Shown: positions 56,041 to 63,599, numbered from the stretch's first letter. The stretch is 64,000 bases of DNA from Rhodococcus sp. H36-A4 (GCF_027158005.1 NZ_JAPVLQ010000004.1:1-64000), one strand, 5' to 3'. The notes: generated from the sequence alone by a model not told the origin. Numbers and translations: made by a program.

Positions 56041-57094
56041 CACCTCATCGACTTTGGCCGCACGCGCTGCCAAAGCTCTCAGTTCCGAAGAACGAACGGC
56101 ACTGTTCGCAGGCGTACCGAGCACTCCCGGCGCACCGAAGCCCGACCCAACCCTGGTCGTCGACGGCGTCTCACGGACGTTCGGCGGGCTCAAGGCGGTC
56201 GATGTTGCCCACCTCGAGATTCAGCGCGGCTGCATCACCGGACTCATCGGTCCGAACGGCGCAGGTAAAACCACCCTGTTCAATCTGCTGACCGGTTTCG
56301 ATCGACCCGACACCGGCACCTGGTCGATGGATGGCCAGTCGCTCGGGAAGATGCATCCGCATCAGGTTGCCCGCAAAGGCGTCGTGCGCACATTTCAGCT
56401 GACGAAGGCGCTCTCGAAGCTCACTGTCCTGGACAATGTCCGCCTCGGCGCTACCGGTCAGAAGGGGGAACGCATTCTCAACACGTTGATGCCATGGACG
56501 TGGAAAGCCCAGGAACGGGAGATCACCGAGCGCGCCCAGGATCTCTTGGCTCGATTCAAGCTCGACGCCAAGGCAGACGATCTCGCCGGCTCATTGTCGG
56601 GCGGGCAGCGCAAACTGCTCGAGATGGCCCGCGCGCTCATGACCGACCCGGCTGTGGTGATGCTCGACGAGCCGATGGCAGGTGTCAATCCTGCTCTCAC
56701 ACAAAGCCTGTTGGGGCATATCAAATCATTGCGCGACGACGGAATGACCGTGGTGTTCGTCGAACACGATATGGACGTCATCCGAGATATCAGCGACTGG
56801 GTCGTCGTCATGGCACAGGGCAGCGTCATCGCCGAATCGACGCCCGAGGAGCTGTCGAACAATGGCGCGGTCGTCGACGCGTATCTGGGAAGTCACCACG
56901 ACCAGGCGCTGGAATTCGACGAGAACGGCAATCCCGTCGGTGCGACCGCCGAACTGGCCGAAGCACTCGCGCAGGCCGAGGCCGAAGAGCTCGAGGCCGG
57001 CGGTGACCTGTCGGAACCCGAATTTTTCGCTCCGGACGTCGTTCCGGGCTCTGCTGCCGCTGGCAAGAATGGCAAGGAGGAAGACGACACATGA
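56033..57094 (+). CDS. livG: Branched-chain-type ABC ATPase LivG
   Basis: 353 residues, longer than the usual about 260. An N-terminal polar lead (about 1-38) and an acidic C-terminal tail (about 290-353, rich in Glu/Asp/Ala) flank the ATPase. Walker A GPNGAGKTTLFNLL, signature LSGGQRKLLEMARAL and Walker B VVMLDEPMAGVNP are present. The acidic tail is unusual for LivG. Coupled to livF by ATGA. Confidence 0.93.
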   Translation: MPDTSSTLAARAAKALSSEERTALFAGVPSTPGAPKPDPTLVVDGVSRTFGGLKAVDVAHLEIQRGCITGLIGPNGAGKTTLFNLLTGFDRPDTGTWSMDGQSLGKMHPHQVARKGVVRTFQLTKALSKLTVLDNVRLGATGQKGERILNTLMPWTWKAQEREITERAQDLLARFKLDAKADDLAGSLSGGQRKLLEMARALMTDPAVVMLDEPMAGVNPALTQSLLGHIKSLRDDGMTVVFVEHDMDVIRDISDWVVVMAQGSVIAESTPEELSNNGAVVDAYLGSHHDQALEFDENGNPVGATAELAEALAQAEAEELEAGGDLSEPEFFAPDVVPGSAAAGKNGKEEDDT

Positions 57095-57897
57095 GCGAAC
57101 CCGGTACGCAAAAGTTGACCGCCGCAGAATTTGCCGCAACCCCGGCAGAGCATGCTCGGCTGGCCGAAGGCGCGCTTCTGCGAGCCGACAATCTGGTTGC
57201 GGAATACATTCCCGGCGTCAACATCCTCAGCGACTGCAACTTCTTCCTTCGGGACGGCGAGATCGTCGGCATCATCGGGCCCAACGGGGCAGGTAAGTCG
57301 ACACTTCTGAAGACTTTGTTCGGGCTGATTCCCGTTCGCGAAGGTTCGGTCAGGCTACGCGGTGACAACATTACTTCGGCGCAAGCGCACGTCCTGGTGA
57401 CGAAAGGCGTCGGATATGTTCCGCAGACGCAGAACGTCTTCCCGTCGCTGACCATCGAAGAGAATCTCGAAATGGGAATCTATTTGCGTCCCAAAAAGTT
57501 CGCGGAACGTTTCGAGTTCGTCAGCGAACTCTTCCCACTCCTGGGTGAGCGCAAAAGGGTCAAGGCAGGCGCACTGTCCGGCGGTGAACGCCAGATGGTC
57601 GCGATGGGTCGCGCGCTCATGATGGAACCATCGGTACTGCTGCTCGACGAGCCGTCGGCGGGCCTGTCGCCGATGTTCCAGGACGAAGTGTTCATCCGCT
57701 GCAAGAAGATCAATGCGGCAGGCGTCTCGATAATCATGGTCGAGCAGAACGCGCGACGGTGTCTTCAGATCTGCGACCGCGGCTATGTCCTCGATCAGGG
57801 CCGAAATGCCTACACCGACACCGGGACCAATCTGATGAACGACCCGAAGGTGATCGAGCTGTACCTCGGAACGTTGGCAGGAAGCAAGGAGAAGTAA
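57091..57897 (+). CDS. livF: Branched-chain-type ABC ATPase LivF
   Basis: 268 residues. Walker A GPNGAGKSTLLKTLFGL, signature LSGGERQMVAMGRAL and Walker B VLLLDEPSAGLSP are present. An N-terminal lead of about 35 residues precedes the domain. The H-loop region is VEQNARRCLQI, typical of LivF. Last gene of the operon; two strong hairpins follow. Confidence 0.94.
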   Translation: MSEPGTQKLTAAEFAATPAEHARLAEGALLRADNLVAEYIPGVNILSDCNFFLRDGEIVGIIGPNGAGKSTLLKTLFGLIPVREGSVRLRGDNITSAQAHVLVTKGVGYVPQTQNVFPSLTIEENLEMGIYLRPKKFAERFEFVSELFPLLGERKRVKAGALSGGERQMVAMGRALMMEPSVLLLDEPSAGLSPMFQDEVFIRCKKINAAGVSIIMVEQNARRCLQICDRGYVLDQGRNAYTDTGTNLMNDPKVIELYLGTLAGSKEK

Positions 57898-57917
57898 CCA
57901 CACACACCCGCATTCGA

Positions 57918-57956
57918 CTGCACCCCCGTACTCGAAGTTCTGGTACGGGGGTGCAG
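57918..57956. terminator. Terminator after livF
   Basis: CTGCACCCCCGTA pairs perfectly with TACGGGGGTGCAG around a 13-nt loop, 20 bp after the livF stop. There is no long U tract. Confidence 0.75.
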
Positions 57957-57978
57957 TGCTCGCCATGCCGACGCCGCG

Positions 57979-58028
57979 AAAAGAGCGACCAGGCGCCGAG
58001 TTGAAACTCGTTGCCTGGTCGCTCTTTT
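57979..58028. terminator. Terminator of the convergent binding-protein gene
   Basis: AAAAGAGCGACCAGGC pairs perfectly with GCCTGGTCGCTCTTTT. An inner CGAGTT/AACTCG stem continues the helix. The A/T ends give a U tract in both directions. It lies just beyond the binding-protein stop. Confidence 0.88.
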
Positions 58029-58043
58029 CTAAAGTACTACCGA

Positions 58044-59381
58044 TCACTCACCAACGACGATGAATCCATCGGTGGTCAGTGTGTTGTCCGGCCCGAAGAC
58101 CAGGTTGCCGTAGGAACCGGTGGCGGGTTCGCCACCATCGGTGAAGTTCAGCGCACCGGTAATTCCGTCGTAGTCGAGGTCGGTTCCGGCCTTTGCCAGC
58201 GGAAGGCACTCGGCAAAGGTCGTGCACTTCTCGCCGCCCTTGGTGACTGCGTTGATGTTCGCCGCGATATCGGTACCTGCGGTCGACTTTGCGGCCTCGG
58301 CTGCCAGCGCCGAGATCACCACCGCGTCGTAGGACTCGCCTGCGTAGTTGAAGTCCACCAGGGCCGGGTTGATGGCCTTGAGTCGGTCCTGGAATGCAGA
58401 GCCGACGTCGGTGAGCGGCGTCGTGCCTCTCATCGTCTCCAGCAACGGCTTTGCCACGGATTCGCCGAGTGCGTTACCCATGTTGCCGTCGACGCCGAAG
58501 ACAGCCATTCCGTCGGACGGTCCGATGCCGACCTCGTGCATACGGGTGATGATCTTCGCTGACTCCTCGAAGCCGATGATGGCCACGGCATCGGGTGCGA
58601 AGGTCTTGACGTCGTCGACCTCGGCGTTGAAGGACTGTGCGTTGGGATCGTAGATGATCTTCTGAATCTGATCCGACGGAATACCTGCAGCCTCGAGGTT
58701 ATCGACGGTGTTGCTGGCGAGGCCCGTTCCGTAGGGATCGTTCAGCGCGAGAATGGACACGCGCTGTGCGCCGTCCTCGGCGATGAGCTTCGAGAGCGCC
58801 TGTGCCTGCAGCACGTCGGTCGGTGCGGTACGGAAGTACTGCCCCTTGTCGGGGTAGCAGACGAACTGATCGGATGTGTTGGCCGGTGAGAACTGGACGA
58901 CGCCTGCACTGGCGATCTTGTCGATGACCTTGAGGGACACCGACGACGACGCTGCACCGATGATGACGTCGGAGCCGCCAGCGAGCAGACGGTCGACGGT
59001 CGTCGTTGCAGTATCGGTGGTCGTGTCACCAGAGTCGCCTGGGATGAGCTGGACGGGCTGGGCGAGCACTCCACCGGCCTCGTTCACGTCGTTGATGGCG
59101 AGTTGGACACCTGCAACCTCAGGCGGCCCGAGAAACGCTAGAGTTCCGGTCTCCGGGAGCAGAGTTCCCACGACAAGCGGAGTGGTGACAGGCGTTGCGC
59201 CCGCAGTGGCCACTTCAGGCGTGCAGTCGGTCGAGACTGTCTCTTCTGCTGCCGAGCTTCCGCCACCGGCGGCGCTGATGCTGTCACTCGAACTCGAATC
59301 GTCGTTCGAGGAACATCCGAACAGTGCCAATGATGCAGCGCCCAACACCGCAGCCGTGCGGACGTAGGTCCGTTTTGCCAT
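58044..59381 (-). CDS. Branched-chain-type substrate-binding lipoprotein
   Basis: 445 residues, Peripla_BP_6 fold. Signal peptide with lipobox LFGC (Cys about 23), then a Ser/Asp/Gly-rich linker. Core segments are LVVGTLLPETGTLAFLGPPEVAGVQ and LAGGSDVIIGAASSSVSLKVI, with two lobes linked as in LivJ/amide-binding proteins. It is presumably the binding protein of livHMGF though transcribed towards it. The ligand could be a branched-chain amino acid, urea or an amide. It starts with ATG 59381 and AAGGAGA upstream. Confidence 0.9.
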   Translation of the reverse strand: MAKRTYVRTAAVLGAASLALFGCSSNDDSSSSDSISAAGGGSSAAEETVSTDCTPEVATAGATPVTTPLVVGTLLPETGTLAFLGPPEVAGVQLAINDVNEAGGVLAQPVQLIPGDSGDTTTDTATTTVDRLLAGGSDVIIGAASSSVSLKVIDKIASAGVVQFSPANTSDQFVCYPDKGQYFRTAPTDVLQAQALSKLIAEDGAQRVSILALNDPYGTGLASNTVDNLEAAGIPSDQIQKIIYDPNAQSFNAEVDDVKTFAPDAVAIIGFEESAKIITRMHEVGIGPSDGMAVFGVDGNMGNALGESVAKPLLETMRGTTPLTDVGSAFQDRLKAINPALVDFNYAGESYDAVVISALAAEAAKSTAGTDIAANINAVTKGGEKCTTFAECLPLAKAGTDLDYDGITGALNFTDGGEPATGSYGNLVFGPDNTLTTDGFIVVGE

Positions 59382-59493
59382 CTAGGGTCTCCTTGGTTTG
59401 CTCATCGCTATGAAGCACACCTGAGTCATATGAGGCTCTTGTGTGGATCAGACGCTAGCTGTCCGAAGCGATTTGCGATCAGCGAGAACGAGG

Positions 59494-59511
59494 CTCGTGA
59501 CCTTACTGTGA
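59494..59511 (-). promoter_or_regulatory. PhoP-like direct repeat upstream of the binding-protein gene
   Basis: On the minus strand TCACAGT-AAGG-TCACGAG is a direct repeat with 11-bp period and a 4-bp gap. It matches the mycobacterial PhoP pattern TCACAGC-N4-TCACAGC apart from the last bases of each half. A third TCA/GGTCAC-like piece (TTGACCGTCA) precedes it. It lies about 115 bp before the ATG. Regulator identity is inferred. Confidence 0.35.
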
Positions 59512-59575
59512 CCTGACGGTCAAAAGTTTTACGTGGCCGTAGCCTGAGCACTCCACCGAAGCCGAAAACCTCCGC

Positions 59576-60187
59576 TTAAGCCGTGCTGTCAAGAGTCTCG
59601 ATGATGATGAGCGCCACGGCTTTCATCGTCGTACGACGGTCCATCGCCGCATGCTGAATCCACTTGAACGCCGCAGGCTCGGTCAGCGACTGAGACTCCA
59701 TCAACTTGCCTTTCGCGCGCTCGATCAGCTTCCGCGTCTCGAGTCGCTCCTGCAGATCGACGATCTCGCTCTCCAGCGAAGAGATCTCCGTGTATCGACT
59801 GGCCGCGAGTTCGACGGCCGGTATCAGATCGGCCTTCGAGAACGGCTTCACCAGATATGCCATGGCACCCGCATCCCGCGCCTTCTCGACGAGTTCTCGC
59901 TGACTGAATGCAGTCAGGATCACCACAGGCGCAATGCGCTTCTCGGCAATCTCCGAGGCAGCGTCTATGCCGTCGCGACGAGGCATCTTCACATCCATGA
60001 TCACCAGATCGGGTCGAAGTTCGATGGCCAGATCCACCGCCCGTTGACCGTCGGCCGCCTCACCCACCACCTCGTATCCTTCCTCGCGAAGCATTTCCAC
60101 GAGGTCGAGGCGAATCAGAGATTCGTCCTCGGCAACTACGACACGAAGTGCGGGCTTGCCACTACCTTGCGCAACAGGAGCATTCAT
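59576..60187 (-). CDS. pdtaR: ANTAR-domain response regulator PdtaR-like
   Basis: 203 residues from ATG 60187. The receiver domain has VVVAEDESLIRLDLVEMLRE and the phosphoacceptor Asp in LVIMDVKMP. Thr/Lys switch residues are in ILTAFS and YLVKPFSK. The C-terminal ANTAR domain contains LIERAKGKLMESQSLTEPAAFKWI and binds nascent RNA to prevent termination. In M. tuberculosis the PdtaS-PdtaR system responds to nitric oxide and copper and controls PPE/ethanolamine-type genes; the cognate kinase gene is not in this window. Confidence 0.93.
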   Translation of the reverse strand: MNAPVAQGSGKPALRVVVAEDESLIRLDLVEMLREEGYEVVGEAADGQRAVDLAIELRPDLVIMDVKMPRRDGIDAASEIAEKRIAPVVILTAFSQRELVEKARDAGAMAYLVKPFSKADLIPAVELAASRYTEISSLESEIVDLQERLETRKLIERAKGKLMESQSLTEPAAFKWIQHAAMDRRTTMKAVALIIIETLDSTA

Positions 60188-60304
60188 ACGTACCAGTCTC
60201 CTTCGACAGTCATCGCCCGTCAGTGCTCGAGCCCTTGAAGGGTACCGGTGCAACACCCGCGCGGCGCATCTTCTAGACTCGTCAATCGTTGCTCGAAGAT
60301 GCCA

Positions 60305-60381
60305 GCCCTCGTATCCCAATTGGCAGAGGAAACGGATTCAAAACCCGTCCAGTGTGAGTTCGAGTCTCACCGAGGGCACCA
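60305..60381 (+). tRNA. tRNA-like gene, anticodon CAA (Leu?), short variable arm
   Basis: A clear cloverleaf: acceptor GCCCTCG/CGAGGGC, T arm GTGAG-TTCGAGT-CTCAC and encoded ACCA. The anticodon loop TTCAAAA (60337-60343) has CAA at 60339-60341. Leucine tRNAs normally carry a long variable arm, but here only about 5 nt (CCAGT) separate the anticodon and T stems. The last anticodon pair would be A-C. A TAGACT at 60274-60279 could be its -10. Identity as tRNA-Leu is by anticodon only. Confidence 0.75.
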
Positions 60382-60411
60382 CGTAGTACAGGTCGAAGAT
60401 AGATTGTGAAC

Positions 60412-60435
60412 CGACACCCGCCCGGGTGTCGTGTT
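60412..60435 (+). terminator. Terminator after the tRNA
   Basis: CGACACCCG and CGGGTGTCG (60412-60431) form a 7- to 8-bp stem with a minimal loop, followed by TGTTT. Confidence 0.6.
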
Positions 60436-60473
60436 TCGCCCAGTGCCTTTCCCCGCACCGGGTGCCATACCGA

Positions 60474-60965
60474 TTACCAGGATTCCATCGCGGCATGAGC
60501 GGGTTCGGCAGACGCCGTTGCAGCCCGAGCGTGACTCAGAGTCACTCCGATCGGGATGCTCACGATCAGTACGAGAAGTACCAGGCGATAGCCCACCGCA
60601 GGTATCCACCGACGAGCGTTCCGGGTCGACCGAAGAGTGAGCACCAACGCGATCACCAACGGGACCGCCCCGATATCGACGAGGATCGGAACCTGAAGTA
60701 GCGCACCGACAATCACCAGCAAATTGCCCAAATTCCAGCCGACCAGCCGAATCCATGACAGCTGCGACGTCGGAGCGGGGGCGCCGGTTACCGTGTGGCC
60801 GACCGCTAGCGCGCATTGTGCGACACCGCACACCAATACCGAATACGCCGCGAGCCAACTACCTCGCTCCAGGTCCAGTGGGCCCGTCACCGCAGCGACG
60901 AGCCCACCGGCGATGACGAAGCACACGCCCAGAACGTAAGTGACACGTAGGGCGTCTACCTTCAT
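60474..60965 (-). CDS. Five-TM membrane protein, unknown function
   Basis: 163 residues from ATG 60965, which overlaps the stop of the cupin/DUF2249 gene as ATGA, so it is coupled to that gene. An earlier in-frame start would overlap more. Hydrophobic segments lie at about 6-27, 36-57, 70-90, 92-112 and 124-142. Histidine is sparse; two Cys lie in TM1-TM2 (GVCFVIAGG, VLVCGVAQC). Family not recognised. Context suggests a membrane partner in the gas/redox module. Confidence 0.75.
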   Translation of the reverse strand: MKVDALRVTYVLGVCFVIAGGLVAAVTGPLDLERGSWLAAYSVLVCGVAQCALAVGHTVTGAPAPTSQLSWIRLVGWNLGNLLVIVGALLQVPILVDIGAVPLVIALVLTLRSTRNARRWIPAVGYRLVLLVLIVSIPIGVTLSHARAATASAEPAHAAMESW

Positions 60966-62125
60966 CTGTCGTGCGAGGCCGTGTTGGACAGCTGCAGTCG
61001 CCACGCTTGCGGTCCACGCTCGAGGTAACTGACCTCGAACCGCCCGGGCGTCCGTTGCTCGATCTGAGCGAGTAAGGGCAGCGGATCATGTGGCGCGATC
61101 AGAATCATCCCCGCCCCGGCATGGAGGGCATCGAGGGCGCCGAAAACGGTAGCGTGACGGATGGCATGTGGAACGGTGCGCACATCGAGTTCGGGCAACT
61201 CCGGCTCGTCCACGACACCGCATTCGCAGACATGATCGGTTGCCGCATGGCCTTCTCCTGCAGCGACAGTCGACGTCTGGGCTTCGACCGTCGCCCACAG
61301 AGCCGCCAATGCCCTTTTCGACTGGGCGAGAGCAGGCAGCACGCGACTTTCATAGGTACGCAGGTACTGGCCGAGGTGTACCCGCAGACCTGCGACCTCG
61401 GCAGCGCCCTCCGCGGCGGACTGCGTTTGCGCTACTCGGAGGCTCGATGCAACGACCGCGTCGCGCTCGTGGACGACTCGATCTGCCAATGCCTCGTCGA
61501 TCTCGCGCAAAGCCCGACCGAAATCTGCTGCCTCGGCGTCGAGGAGATCGGCCAACGGACCGCTGCACCACGCGAGGAGTTCGATACGAGTCCCGACGGC
61601 CGAGCCCTGATCCCCCGCGATCGCGGCGTCGATCACACGCGTCGCGTAGCCGGACAGCGCGCCGGATACTTCAGCGTGCCGATCCAGGACTGCTTCGATG
61701 GCGGCGGCATCGGCACCGGTGCTGGCGAGGACCACATCGGATCGCGCCGGCTCCTGGATGGCGTCTGGTGTCTTCGCCTTCTCGGACGGAGCCCGTTCGA
61801 GCAAGAGGAGCAGTAGGTGAGCTGGGGTGATCGCTTCGACAGAGTGCGGTACGTGTGCATCGACATGAACTATCGCCCCGGCCGACATGTCGATCCGTTC
61901 GCCACCGACCTCGATCACGGCATTTCCTGAAATAGACTGCAACACAATGGGTACCGCCGCAGTGTGCTCGGTCATCACGGCACCGGAATCGATGCTCAAA
62001 CGAATCATCGTCACTCCCGGCCCCTTGAAGACACGGCGAGTCTTGACCTTGTCCTTCTCGACCGGACGCACCTGCTGCGCGTCATCGGTATTTTTGGTTA
62101 CCAACGTGTGGGTTGCCGCTTCCAT
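60962..62125 (-). CDS. Cupin - hemerythrin-like - DUF2249 protein
   Basis: 387 residues. Residues about 30-110 form a cupin (GVTMIRLSIDSGAVMTEHTA; His 54, 91, 94). Residues about 140-275 are all-helical and align with hemerythrin domains (LDRHAEVSGALSGY...RVHLGQYLRTYESRVLPAL), but several usual His ligands are missing. A Cys pair (HVCECG) precedes the C-terminal DUF2249 domain (about 311-380; LPELDVRTVPHAIRHATVFG, LLAQIEQRTPGRFEV). DUF2249 and hemerythrin domains recur in nitric-oxide and denitrification contexts. ATG 62125 has GATACT 8 bp upstream (leaderless). Confidence 0.82.
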   Translation of the reverse strand: MEAATHTLVTKNTDDAQQVRPVEKDKVKTRRVFKGPGVTMIRLSIDSGAVMTEHTAAVPIVLQSISGNAVIEVGGERIDMSAGAIVHVDAHVPHSVEAITPAHLLLLLLERAPSEKAKTPDAIQEPARSDVVLASTGADAAAIEAVLDRHAEVSGALSGYATRVIDAAIAGDQGSAVGTRIELLAWCSGPLADLLDAEAADFGRALREIDEALADRVVHERDAVVASSLRVAQTQSAAEGAAEVAGLRVHLGQYLRTYESRVLPALAQSKRALAALWATVEAQTSTVAAGEGHAATDHVCECGVVDEPELPELDVRTVPHAIRHATVFGALDALHAGAGMILIAPHDPLPLLAQIEQRTPGRFEVSYLERGPQAWRLQLSNTASHDR

Positions 62126-62130
62126 GAATA

Positions 62131-62141
62131 GAAAGTATCAC
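62131..62141 (-). promoter_or_regulatory. Shared 11-bp promoter element, copy 1
   Basis: GTGATACTTTC on the minus strand lies 5 bp before the ATG of the cupin/DUF2249 gene. The identical 11 bp occurs 5 bp before the ATG of the regulator gene (62617-62627). It includes a GATACT -10-like core 8 bp from the start codon. Confidence 0.6.
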
Positions 62142-62158
62142 AATGCTTTTTAATCACC

Positions 62159-62164
62159 TAGGAT
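62159..62164 (+). promoter_or_regulatory. -10 element, leaderless start of the haemoglobin gene
   Basis: TAGGAT lies 7 bp before the ATG at 62172. The divergent cupin/DUF2249 start region lies within 46 bp, so the two promoters overlap. Confidence 0.5.
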
Positions 62165-62171
62165 CGACAGC

Positions 62172-62597
62172 ATGATGCGAGACTTGAAAGACCGGCACGA
62201 CGTCGAGACCATGGTCGGCGAGTTCTACGAACGAGCATTCGCCGATCCGTTGATCGGTCCGATATTCACCGAGATCGCGGTGATGGATCTAGACCATCAC
62301 CTGCCGATCATGTGCGACTTCTGGGAAACAGTGCTGTTTCGCGCGGGCAAGTACAAGCGCAACGCGTTCCAACTTCACGTTGCACTGAACGACAAGTTCC
62401 CGCTGGAGCAGGAACACTTCGACAGGTGGCTCGAAATCTGGGTCGCCAACGTAGACGAGAGCTTCGCCGGACAGAAGGCCGAGGCAGCCAAGACCCAGGC
62501 GCGCCGGATCGCCTACTCGATTCATCGACGGCTTCAAGCGAGTTCACGTCGCGAGAACGAATCCGTGAGTACGCGCAGCGTCCAAGCGGGTCGGTGA
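62172..62597 (+). CDS. Group III truncated haemoglobin-like protein
   Basis: 141 residues, a 2-on-2 globin of the group III type. DVETMVGEFYERAFADPLIG forms the A-B helices and HHLPIMCDFWETVLFRAGKY the B-E region. The proximal His is in FQLHVAL (His 69), then HFDRWLEIWVANVDESFAG. Such proteins bind oxygen, NO or related ligands; ligand and reaction not known here. The last about 20 residues are polar and unlike the family. ATG 62172 is chosen over ATG 62175 by -10 spacing. Confidence 0.88.
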   Translation: MMRDLKDRHDVETMVGEFYERAFADPLIGPIFTEIAVMDLDHHLPIMCDFWETVLFRAGKYKRNAFQLHVALNDKFPLEQEHFDRWLEIWVANVDESFAGQKAEAAKTQARRIAYSIHRRLQASSRRENESVSTRSVQAGR

Positions 62598-62616
62598 TGT
62601 CTGAATTTAGCGGATA

Positions 62617-62627
62617 GTGATACTTTC
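62617..62627 (+). promoter_or_regulatory. Shared 11-bp promoter element, copy 2
   Basis: GTGATACTTTC lies 5 bp before the ATG at 62633, identical in sequence and spacing to the element in front of the cupin/DUF2249 gene. The flanking bases differ. Confidence 0.6.
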
Positions 62628-62632
62628 AAACA

Positions 62633-63289
62633 ATGGCTGATCGGAGCGACAACGCCCATCACGCCGCGCTCGCATCCGAAACGCGGCGGCAGATACTCGA
62701 CATGCTCGTCGAGTCTTGCGTTCCTCTCGACGCGCTGAGCATAGCCACCAGCATCGACCTACATGTCACCACTGTTCGGTTTCATCTCGACCATCTCGAA
62801 GGCACTGGAATGGTTCGGCGCCAGCCGGTCTCGGAGAAGCGTCGCGGACGACCCCGAACTTTCTACACAGTGACGCCAGTGGTGCGCAGCGAGAGTTCGC
62901 AAGTACAACTGATCGACGTACTGGCCGAGGCGTTGGCAACGCACGCGGACGGTGGCCGCGCGAGTGCGGAAGATGCAGGGAGACAGTGGGCGGACGACCT
63001 CGTCGCTCAGAACACGGCGCCCGGAACGAACAGCGCCGATCTGCTGACGGTCCTCGATCAACTCGGCTTCGACCCTCACACCGACGCCGAGGGAACGATC
63101 GAATTGCGAGCCTGTCCGTTTCGTGATTCGGCGACGGCGCATCCACAAGTGGTGTGTTCGGTGCACCGCGGCCTGATCGAACGAATCCTCGAGATCGAAG
63201 GAGACAGCAGCCCGAACGTAGCGCTGCTCCCCTTCGTGCAACCCGACCTGTGCGTGATCACAGGGACGAGACGAATAAGCCATACCTAA
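62633..63289 (+). CDS. Winged-helix regulator with C-terminal Cys motif (COG2345/SufR-like)
   Basis: 218 residues. The N-terminal winged helix is about 10-82 (SETRRQILDMLVES, VTTVRFHLDHLEGTGMVRRQ, RGRPRTFYTV). The C-terminal domain contains CPFRDSATAHPQVVCSVHRG (Cys 161, Cys 175, His 178) and Cys 207 in QPDLC. The pattern resembles SufR-type [4Fe-4S] regulators, so an iron-sulfur or NO-sensitive switch is plausible but not shown. Its promoter shares the 11-bp element with the cupin/DUF2249 gene. Probable local regulator of the haemoglobin cluster. Confidence 0.85.
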   Translation: MADRSDNAHHAALASETRRQILDMLVESCVPLDALSIATSIDLHVTTVRFHLDHLEGTGMVRRQPVSEKRRGRPRTFYTVTPVVRSESSQVQLIDVLAEALATHADGGRASAEDAGRQWADDLVAQNTAPGTNSADLLTVLDQLGFDPHTDAEGTIELRACPFRDSATAHPQVVCSVHRGLIERILEIEGDSSPNVALLPFVQPDLCVITGTRRISHT

Positions 63290-63334
63290 AAACGCCTGGT
63301 AAACGGGCTTGCGGATAGGGCTTATGGTGGGGCC

Positions 63335-63514
63335 ATGTACATACCTAGCAATCTTCGTTGCCATGACAGAGGCGCAGGCACATTATGTGCGGAGCGTGTC
63401 ACTCACCGGTTCGATGATCCCGCCGGTACCTCGGACGCCAAGTGGGTCTACTACCAGTGCAGTGCGGACACACAACACACCACCGGATATGTCGACCGCC
63501 CGGTGACCGACTGA
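63335..63514 (+). CDS. Small Cys-containing hypothetical protein, 59 residues
   Basis: Not recognised. ATG 63335, TGA 63512. The product starts MYIPSNLRCHDRGAGTLCAE and continues through KWVYYQCSADTQHTTGYVDR; three Cys and two His could make a small metal site. TATGGT 7 bp before the ATG could be a leaderless -10 (start at ATG 63335). The evidence is composition and position only. Confidence 0.35.
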   Translation: MYIPSNLRCHDRGAGTLCAERVTHRFDDPAGTSDAKWVYYQCSADTQHTTGYVDRPVTD

Positions 63515-63599
63515 CCGAGCTCAGGTTCGTCGAGCGCGCCTGCGTTCGCCGGGATCAGACTCAGGACAGGCATTTCGTGACTTTGATCCGTCGAATCGG

